Positions 58,686 through 64,000 of a stretch of DNA of 64,000 nucleotides are shown one piece after another. Both the position numbers and the translations under genes were made by a program. The stretch's first letter is position 1; every line of letters begins with the position of its first letter. Below the pieces are notes generated by a model. That model worked only from the letters and a program-made list of their open reading frames with translations, was not told the DNA's origin and ran no database searches. The stretch is from assembly GCF_016107325.1 (NCBI RefSeq), contig NZ_RCVT01000002.1, forward strand, positions 744,001-808,000, in the 5' to 3' direction. The stretch comes from Sphingomonas sp. MA1305 (GTDB lineage: Bacteria; Pseudomonadota; Alphaproteobacteria; Sphingomonadales; Sphingomonadaceae).

Positions 58686-58750
58686 CCTATCTCAACGCAT
58701 TACTAACCTATGGCCGCTAGGCATCGGCGGCGAATATCGGGGGGAACGGC

Positions 58751-59812
58751 ATGCGCGGTCCGGCGGCGGCGAGGAAAGGCGGTGAGGGTGACGTGTTCAC
58801 CCGCATCGGCGCTTTCCTGGCGCAGCACGGCCTAAGCCCCGAACCGGCGCATTACATGTTCGCCTATACGATCGTCACCGAACCCGACGGCGTCATCGCC
58901 CAGGCGGTGGCGCGGCTGACCGACGGCGGCTTCCGGTTGAGCCGGCGCGACATCGAGACGCTGGGCGGTACCGTCGTGGCCGGGGCGCCGATCGCCGCGG
59001 AACCCGTCGCTCCACCGCCCACCGAGCCGAGCCACGCCGACCTGCTCGAGGACGCGGCGGTGCGACTCGTTGCCGAAACGCAGGCGCAGGTCGACGATTT
59101 CGCGACGATGATGCGCGCGATGCAGGACGAGACGCGCGGCTTTGGCCGCGACCTGGCACAGAGTGCGGCGACGCTGGAGCGGCCGCGCGGCAGCGTGGCG
59201 GATGGGCTGGGCGAGATCGCCCGGATCACCGGCACGATGCTGGCGCGCGTGCGCGAGGCGGAGGCGCGGCTGGCCAGCGCGACGCACGAGGCGGATGCGT
59301 TGCGCACCAAATTGGCGGAAGCCAACGACACGGCGCGCCGCGATGCGTTGACCGGCCTGCCCAATCGGCGCGCCTTCGAAGAGGCGTTCGCGGTGCGCGA
59401 CGAGCGCGACGCGCCCTATTGCCTGGCGGTGTGCGACATCGACCGGTTCAAGCGGATCAACGACGTCCATGGCCATCCGGTCGGCGATCGCGTGCTGAGC
59501 GCCGTCGGGCGGGCGCTGGCCGAGGAATGCCGCGGGCAATTGGTGGTGCGCCACGGCGGCGAGGAATTCGCCATCCTGCTGCACGGCATCACGCTGGCCG
59601 ATGCGGCGAGCCACCTCGACTTCGTGCGTAGCGTCGTCGCCGGCAAGCGTTTCCGTGTGCGTGAGAGCGACTCCGCCATCGGCCAGGTGACGCTGTCGAT
59701 CGGCATCACCGCGGTGCAGGCGGGCGAATCAAGCGCCGCGGCATTCGATCGGGCCGACCGGTTGCTCTATACCGCTAAGGCCGAGGGCCGCGACCGGGTG
59801 TGCGCCGCCTGA
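58751..59812 (+). CDS. Diguanylate cyclase, GGDEF domain
   Basis: The 353-aa protein makes cyclic di-GMP. The C-terminal GGDEF domain (about residues 195-350) starts with DALTGLPNRRAFEEAF, continues with VCDIDRFKRINDVHGHPVGD and has the active-site motif RHGGEEFAIL, an accepted GGEEF form. The inhibitory RxxD I-site five residues before the motif is missing. The N-terminal 190 residues are helical, with no membrane segment and no recognised sensor domain; a LSPEPAHYMFAYTIVTEPDG segment appears in related proteins of this group. Cyclic di-GMP usually opposes motility, so a link with the flagellar genes is possible. Confidence 0.92.
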   Translation: MRGPAAARKGGEGDVFTRIGAFLAQHGLSPEPAHYMFAYTIVTEPDGVIAQAVARLTDGGFRLSRRDIETLGGTVVAGAPIAAEPVAPPPTEPSHADLLEDAAVRLVAETQAQVDDFATMMRAMQDETRGFGRDLAQSAATLERPRGSVADGLGEIARITGTMLARVREAEARLASATHEADALRTKLAEANDTARRDALTGLPNRRAFEEAFAVRDERDAPYCLAVCDIDRFKRINDVHGHPVGDRVLSAVGRALAEECRGQLVVRHGGEEFAILLHGITLADAASHLDFVRSVVAGKRFRVRESDSAIGQVTLSIGITAVQAGESSAAAFDRADRLLYTAKAEGRDRVCAA

Positions 59813-59904
59813 TCCTGGCGTGAATTGCCGACATCGCTGGCGAAGAATCCCAACTGTCGACGACTGTTTTTGAGAAAGCCGGCAAAAACAAGCATTTATA
59901 GAAG

Positions 59905-59921
59905 TTGGCACGGCTCATGCG
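59905..59921 (+). promoter_or_regulatory. Sigma-54-like promoter before two small peptides
   Basis: TTGGCACG-GCTC-ATGCG has the same -24 octamer as the flgB promoter and the same GG-to-GC spacing (59907 and 59919); only the first T of TTGC differs. The predicted start near 59932 leaves a 47-base leader. GCCGGCAAAAACAAGC lies just upstream (59878-59893). Confidence 0.55.
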
Positions 59922-59978
59922 ATGACCTTTGCATCGGGCGCCGGATGGTCCGGCCGCGATACAAAAGGGATCACCGTC

Positions 59979-60089
59979 ATGTTTCTCCGCTTCGAAACCG
60001 CTCAGCGCGCCGCCGTCTCGATGATCGTCGCGCTCGCCTTCGCCGCCGTCGCCGTCAGCGCCGCCGTCCCCGTCCTGCCGATCGCCTGA
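59979..60089 (+). CDS. Small hydrophobic peptide, 36 aa
   Basis: The open frame encodes 36 residues: MFLRFETAQRAAVS, then an Ala/Val-rich segment long enough for one membrane helix (about residues 14-32), ending LPIA. An AAAAGGGA ribosome binding site lies at suitable distance from the ATG. A sigma-54-like promoter lies 58 bases upstream. The second small gene follows 26 bases after its stop. No family was recognised from the sequence; it may be a membrane-inserted regulator or assembly factor. Confidence 0.6.
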   Translation: MFLRFETAQRAAVSMIVALAFAAVAVSAAVPVLPIA

Positions 60090-60115
60090 TCGCCATGTTG
60101 ATCCGGAGACTTGCC

Positions 60116-60202
60116 ATGTACCGCAGCCTGTTTCTCGGCCTCGCGTCCTTCGCCACCACCGTCCTCGTCATCGCCAGCCAGGGCGGCCTCCACACCGTCT
60201 GA
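60116..60202 (+). CDS. Small hydrophobic peptide, 28 aa
   Basis: The 28-residue frame reads MYRSLFLGLASFATTVLVIA then SQGGLHTV. Residues 4-20 could form one membrane helix or a signal anchor. CGGAGA lies eight bases before the ATG at 60116. An in-frame ATG at 60095 would add seven residues but has no ribosome binding site. It is cotranscribed with the 36-aa peptide by position. Confidence 0.55.
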   Translation: MYRSLFLGLASFATTVLVIASQGGLHTV

Positions 60203-60256
60203 CCCGGCCGACCGGCCCGGCGTCACCGCCGGGCCAGGGCCCCGCGCGATGCGCGA

Positions 60257-60877
60257 TCAGGCGGTCGCCGCCGCCCCCGCCGGTCCGATCGGCGCTTCCT
60301 CCTCCCGACCATAGGTGCCGACCAGCACCCCCGCGGCGAGCACATGGCCCGCCATCGCCTTGACCACCGCGCCGCGCCCCGGGGTCGCGCCGGGATCCCC
60401 CGCGGCCGCGTCGAGCGCGAACAATTGGAAGGCATAGCGATGGCTACCGTGCCCGGTCGGCGGATCGGGCGGCAACCAGCCTTCGGCGAAATAGCTGTTG
60501 CGGCCAACGTCGCGCGCGGCCGTGCCGTCGCCGTCGGCGACGATCGCGCCTTCCTCCAGCCGTCCGGCATCCGCGGGCAGGCCCCAGACGATGGCATGGA
60601 CCAGCGGCTGCGGCGCCGGCGCGTCGGCGTCCTCGACGATCAGCACCAGCGACGCCGTGCCCTCCGGCGGCGTGCCCCAGGTCAGCGGCGGGGACACGCC
60701 CGCACCGTCCGCGGTGAAGCGCGGCGGCAACCGGCCGCCATCGGCAAAGGCGGGGCTGGTCAGTTCCAGCGCGCTGATGCCGTGGCCGATGTCCCGGCGC
60801 GCAATAACGAGTTTCTCACTGCCGGCACGTACCGCGGCGAGCGCCTTGCCAAGCCAGGCGGGGATATGTTCCAGCAT
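60257..60877 (-). CDS. YbhB/YbcL family Raf-kinase-inhibitor-like (PEBP) protein
   Basis: The 206-aa protein has the PEBP fold. Key segments are FTADGAGVSPPLTWGTPPEG (about residues 53-72), LVLIVEDADAPAPQPLVHAI (about 76-95) and GHGSHRYAFQLFALD (about 140-154), which form the anion-binding pocket. Family members in bacteria have no settled function; binding of small phosphorylated ligands is assumed. No signal peptide is seen. It follows the lipoprotein gene by four bases on the same strand and the two may form a unit. Confidence 0.88.
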   Translation of the reverse strand: MLEHIPAWLGKALAAVRAGSEKLVIARRDIGHGISALELTSPAFADGGRLPPRFTADGAGVSPPLTWGTPPEGTASLVLIVEDADAPAPQPLVHAIVWGLPADAGRLEEGAIVADGDGTAARDVGRNSYFAEGWLPPDPPTGHGSHRYAFQLFALDAAAGDPGATPGRGAVVKAMAGHVLAAGVLVGTYGREEEAPIGPAGAAATA

Positions 60878-60881
60878 CGCG

Positions 60882-61406
60882 TCAGGCCTGCGGACAGTCG
60901 CCGGGGCGACGCTTCGGCATCGATCCAGCATACCAGGCGCTGGCGGTGCCCATCGTCGCGGCATCGTGCCAGCATGCCTCGCCCTTCGACCCGTCGGCCG
61001 CCACCAGGAACGTCCAATTCTGGTCGGCGCAATCGTGCGGCGTGCAACCATGGGCGGCAAGGCGGCCGTCCGCCATGCGGACGATCGGCACCGACACCGC
61101 GTCGCGGCTGGTGATGCGGTGGCGCAATTGCTGATCGGCGACCGCATCGACCAGCGCCTGGGCGACCTCCGTCCGGTCGTAGAAGGCGACGCCGGCGACC
61201 GCATCGTTCGGATATTTGCCGACATAGTTGGTCAGTGGCGCGACTTGCGCCTGACCGGGCAGCGGCTTCGCTTTCTGCATCGGCGGCGGGACGAAGGCGG
61301 CGGCCGCGGCATCGTTGTTCGCCACCGCGGCCTCGCGATGACCGCAGCCGGTGGCGAGAAGGGCCAGCGTCAGCAGGCCGGCGGCGCGCAGGGGAATCGG
61401 CATCAT
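60882..61406 (-). CDS. Putative lipoprotein of unknown function
   Basis: The 174-aa product has a lipoprotein signal: hydrophobic stretch (about residues 7-18) ending in the lipobox LLATGC, with Cys21 as the lipid-bearing residue. The body has four more cysteines, in HGCTPHDC, GEACW and the C-terminal GDCPQA, likely in disulfides in the periplasm. No clear family was recognised; the VADQQLRHRITSRDAVSVPI and CADQNWTFLVAADGSKGEAC parts suggest a compact secreted domain. The PEBP gene follows after four bases. Confidence 0.75.
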   Translation of the reverse strand: MMPIPLRAAGLLTLALLATGCGHREAAVANNDAAAAAFVPPPMQKAKPLPGQAQVAPLTNYVGKYPNDAVAGVAFYDRTEVAQALVDAVADQQLRHRITSRDAVSVPIVRMADGRLAAHGCTPHDCADQNWTFLVAADGSKGEACWHDAATMGTASAWYAGSMPKRRPGDCPQA

Positions 61407-61449
61407 CGAGCGGGAACGCAGCAGCCCGCCGGACAGTTGCGCGGCCGTG

Positions 61450-61866
61450 ATGACCGATCTGACCCGATTCGTGACGGCCCAGGCCAGCCTCTACGCCCAG
61501 GCGCTCGGCGAATTGCGACGCGGGCGCAAGACCAGCCACTGGATGTGGTTCGTCTTCCCGCAGATCGCCGGACTGGGGCGGAGCGAGACGGCACGCTTCT
61601 ACGCGATCCGCTCGGCGGACGAGGCGCGCGCCTATCTGGCGCACCCCGTGCTCGGGGCGAGGCTGGTCGAAGCGACCGCGGCGGTCACGGCGGCACCGGG
61701 CAGCGCGGAGGCGGTGCTGGGCGCGATCGATGCGGTCAAGCTGCGCTCGTCGATGACGTTGTTCGCCGCGGTGGCGGACGATCCCGCGCCGTTCCGCGCG
61801 GCGTTGGATCGGTTCTTCGACGGTCGGGACGATCCCGCGACGCTCGCCCTGCTGGCGCAGGGCTGA
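61450..61866 (+). CDS. DUF1810 family protein
   Basis: The 138-aa protein matches DUF1810: FVTAQASLYAQALGELRRGR (about residues 7-26) followed by KTSHWMWFVFPQIAGLGRSE and the YAIRSADEARAYLAHPVLGARL segment. The family is known as a calpastatin-like domain by a historic name and has no proven function. It is cytosolic, with no signal peptide. It is divergent from the lipoprotein gene and convergent with csaA. Confidence 0.9.
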   Translation: MTDLTRFVTAQASLYAQALGELRRGRKTSHWMWFVFPQIAGLGRSETARFYAIRSADEARAYLAHPVLGARLVEATAAVTAAPGSAEAVLGAIDAVKLRSSMTLFAAVADDPAPFRAALDRFFDGRDDPATLALLAQG

Positions 61867-61876
61867 GCGCGGTCGA

Positions 61877-62224
61877 TCAGAACAGCCGGCCGCCGTTGGG
61901 CACGGGCAGGCTGGGGCCGATCAGCACGACCTTGCCATCGGCATCGGGGAAGCCGAGCGTCAGCACCTCCGACATGAACGGCCCGATCTGGCGCGGCGGG
62001 AAATTGACCACCGCGGCGACCTGTCGGCCGACCAGCGTCTCCGGCGCGTAATGATCGGTGATTTGGGCGGAGGATTTCCTGATCCCGATCTCGTCGCCGA
62101 AATCGATGCGCAGCTTGATCGCCGGCTTGCGCGCCTCGGGAAACGGTTCGGCCGCGACGATCGTGCCGACGCGGATGTCGACCCGCTCGAAGTCCGCGAA
62201 GGTGATGGGATCAGAAGTCGACAT
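61877..62224 (-). CDS. csaA: tRNA-binding protein CsaA
   Basis: CsaA is a small OB-fold protein with tRNA-binding and export chaperone activity reported in Bacillus. The 115-aa length is normal. The N-terminus [20 protein letters not shown] (about residues 9-28) and the segment [20 protein letters not shown] (about 69-88) are diagnostic. The C-terminus ends VPNGGRLF. It starts inside the end of the glutathione S-transferase gene, overlapping by 14 bases, and is therefore probably cotranscribed with it. Confidence 0.92.
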   Translation of the reverse strand: MSTSDPITFADFERVDIRVGTIVAAEPFPEARKPAIKLRIDFGDEIGIRKSSAQITDHYAPETLVGRQVAAVVNFPPRQIGPFMSEVLTLGFPDADGKVVLIGPSLPVPNGGRLF

Positions 62225-62885
62225 TGTCGTAATGCGCCGGTGGACCGATCAACTCCATGCGCTCGGACAGTAGCGGGCGGAAGCTCGGCCGGCTCTTCAG
62301 CCCGCGATACCAGCGCGCGGTCTGCTCATGCCCCTTCCAGTCGATGCCGCCGAGATAATCGGCGACCGAAATCTGCGCCGCGGCGGCAAGATCGGCGAGG
62401 CTCATCGTCGCGCCGCCCAGCCAATTGCGATGGTCGAGCAGATAATCGGTGTAATCGAGGTGGCTGACCGCCGCCTTCATCGCCTCGCGCAGGCCCTTGG
62501 CATCGGGCGCGGCGCGGTGGGCGAGCCGCTTGACGACGCGCTCGTGCAGCAGCGGGCCGGTGACGTCGCGATAGAAATGCGTGTCGAACCAGCTGACCAG
62601 CCGGCGGATCTCCGCCCGGTTGGCGGCGGTGCCGTTGATCGTCGCCGCTTTGTCGACTGTTTCCTCGAAATATTCGCAGATCGCCATCGAATCGATCAGC
62701 GGCGCGCCGGGGCGACTGGCGTCGACCATCACCGGCGTCTCGCCGGCGGGGTTCATGTCCATGAACTCGTCGCGCCGGTCCCACGGCGATTCGCGCACCA
62801 GCTCATAGCCGACGCCCTTCTCGCCGAGCAGCAGCCGCACCTTGCGGCTGAACGGGCACAGGGGGAATTGGTAGAGCTGCCACAT
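62211..62885 (-). CDS. Glutathione S-transferase family protein
   Basis: The 224-aa protein has the thioredoxin-like N-terminal domain with [20 protein letters not shown] (about residues 4-23); the CPFS motif suggests a Cys-type GST with possible thiol-transfer activity. [11 protein letters not shown] (about 44-54) carries the cis-Pro, and [13 protein letters not shown] follows for glutathione binding. The C-terminal helical domain (about 85-220) has [20 protein letters not shown]. The ATG at 62885 is chosen over 62945 because similarity begins there. Confidence 0.9.
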   Translation of the reverse strand: MWQLYQFPLCPFSRKVRLLLGEKGVGYELVRESPWDRRDEFMDMNPAGETPVMVDASRPGAPLIDSMAICEYFEETVDKAATINGTAANRAEIRRLVSWFDTHFYRDVTGPLLHERVVKRLAHRAAPDAKGLREAMKAAVSHLDYTDYLLDHRNWLGGATMSLADLAAAAQISVADYLGGIDWKGHEQTARWYRGLKSRPSFRPLLSERMELIGPPAHYDNVDF

Positions 62886-62946
62886 GACGGAGTCCCTTAG
62901 GCCATGCGGGCGGGGAAGGTGAAGGGTCTGCGTGCCCTCTGACATC

Positions 62947-62973
62947 CGTCATCCCCGCGTAGGCGGAATGACG
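62947..62973. repeat. Degenerate REP-like unit
   Basis: CGTCATCCCCGC-GTAG-GCGGAATGACG is an imperfect palindrome of the local repeat type, between the GST gene and the helicase gene. Confidence 0.55.
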
Positions 62974-62990
62974 AACGGTCGGACGGTGGT

Positions 62991-64000
62991 TCAATCCAGT
63001 CGCATCGCCTCCGCGGCCAGCGCCTCCGCCTCGACCAGCAGGGCGTCGTCAGCGCTGTTGGTGGCGACCCGCTCGCGACCGATCAGGGTCAGCACCGGCA
63101 CCGCCAGCGGCGTCACCCGGTCGCGATCGACGTGCAGCATCGTGTCGGCGGCGCGGTCGAGCAGATCGGCGAGCCGACCGACGTCGGTCATCCGCGCCCG
63201 CGCATCGTCCCATGCCGCCTGCAGCAGCAGATGCGTCGGCTCGTATTTGCGCAGCACGTCGTAGATCAGGTCGGTGGAGAAGGTGACCTGGCGCCCGGTC
63301 TTGCGCTTGCCGGGATGCTGACGCTCGACCAGTCCGCCGATCACCGCCACCTCGCGAAAGGCGCGCTTGAGCAGGTGGCTGCGTTCGACCCAGTCGACGA
63401 ATTCGTGTTCGAGGATGTCGGGGCTGAACAGCGCAGCGGGATCGGTGACCGGCTCCAGCCCGTAGGTCGCGATCGCATAATCATTGGCGACGAACCCCAA
63501 TGGTTGGAGGCCCTGCGCCTCCATCCGCCGCGTCACCAGCATGCCGAGCGACTGGTGCGCATTCCAGCCTTCGAAACTATAGGCGACCATGTAATGCCGC
63601 CCTTCACGCGGGAAGGTCTCGACCAGCAGCTGGCCGGGGCGGGGCAAGGCGGAGCGGCGCCCCTGCATCTCCAGCCATTCGCGGACATCGTCCGGAAAAC
63701 GAACCCATTCGTCCGGCTCAGCGAGGAAACGGCGAACCCGATCCGCAAGATTGGTCGACAGCGGCATGCGTGCGCCGCCGTAGGTCGGAATGCGCGCCGG
63801 CTTGGACGAGGCGCGGACGATCAGATCCTCGGTGTCGATCCGTTCCACCTCGCAGCTGAGACCGGCGAAGAAGAAGGTGTCGCCGGGGGTCAGCGTCGCG
63901 GCGAAGCCCTCCTCGACCTTGCCGAGACTGCGGCCGTTTTTGAACCTGACCGTCAGCATCGTCGCCTCGACGATGATCCCGGCGTTGAGGCGATGCTGCT
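62991..64000 (-). CDS. Ligase-associated Lhr-like DEXH-box helicase, C-terminal part
   Basis: The open frame enters from the right edge, so only the last 336 residues are seen (first codons QHRLNAGIIVEATMLTVRFK). It matches the C-terminal region of the Lhr-type helicases linked to ATP-dependent DNA ligases in bacterial DNA repair gene sets: LGKVEEGFAATLTPGDTFFF, LVETFPREGRHYMVAYSFEG, LEHEFVDWVERSHLLKRAFR. The ATP-binding and helicase motifs lie outside the window. The internal ATG at 63959 is not the start. Its usual neighbour pdeM is at 30328, not downstream of it. Confidence 0.9.
   Translation of the reverse strand, partial: QHRLNAGIIVEATMLTVRFKNGRSLGKVEEGFAATLTPGDTFFFAGLSCEVERIDTEDLIVRASSKPARIPTYGGARMPLSTNLADRVRRFLAEPDEWVRFPDDVREWLEMQGRRSALPRPGQLLVETFPREGRHYMVAYSFEGWNAHQSLGMLVTRRMEAQGLQPLGFVANDYAIATYGLEPVTDPAALFSPDILEHEFVDWVERSHLLKRAFREVAVIGGLVERQHPGKRKTGRQVTFSTDLIYDVLRKYEPTHLLLQAAWDDARARMTDVGRLADLLDRAADTMLHVDRDRVTPLAVPVLTLIGRERVATNSADDALLVEAEALAAEAMRLD

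Overview
The window comes from a high-GC alphaproteobacterium, most likely a Sphingomonas-type member of the Sphingomonadales. The basis is a FliA/FlgM-containing flagellar locus, a plsX-fabH-ihfA-merR block, a Ros/MucR regulator beside motAB, a TonB receptor/MFS/TetR uptake module, and many short inverted repeats of the form GTCATCCC...GGGATGAC. No species is claimed. There is no prophage, transposase, rRNA operon or CRISPR array.

1-17.3 kb is a dense flagellar island. On the minus strand lie a soluble lytic transglycosylase, flhA and fliA (one overlapping unit), flgN-flgM, and a unit of a MotA-like protein, a small MotB-like protein and flgA. On the plus strand flgBCDEFGHIJKL run almost without gaps, followed by full-length motA and motB. 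The DNA suggests a regulatory cascade: near-consensus sigma-54 promoters precede the transglycosylase-flhA-fliA unit and flgB, a weaker one precedes the MotA-like unit, and a sigma-28 promoter precedes flgM. FliA made from the sigma-54 operon would then transcribe the gene for its own anti-sigma factor FlgM. A cluster of CCGGCAAG half-sites sits between the two divergent sigma-54 promoters.

17.4-36.6 kb is mainly housekeeping: mucR, tRNA-Leu(CAG), an NDUFA9-type dehydrogenase, uppP, gltD-DUF2059-gltB (glutamate synthase), an M20 peptidase, kup, pdeM, map, msrA with a small membrane peptide upstream, an aspartate aminotransferase, a pabB-pabC fusion and a metallo-beta-lactamase-fold hydrolase.

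36.6-39.6 kb holds a GH31 glycosidase gene broken by a one-base change in a G6 tract, followed by a 625-bp gap. The gap carries one copy of a dispersed repeat; the second copy, inverted, is at 47.2 kb.

39.6-47.1 kb carries rpmF-plsX-fabH-ihfA-merR and a tetR/TonB receptor/MFS uptake module with a readable sigma-70 promoter and operator-like palindromes.

47.3-58.1 kb holds prfC, an aldose epimerase, pheT, pheS, a GIY-YIG protein, rplT, rpmI, an AsmA protein and a HisN-type phosphatase. This stretch is rich in REP-like repeats.

58.1-64 kb holds a peroxiredoxin, a GGDEF protein, two very small membrane peptides behind a sigma-54-like promoter, a PEBP-family protein, a lipoprotein, DUF1810, csaA, a glutathione S-transferase and the C-terminal part of a ligase-associated Lhr-like helicase that runs off the end.
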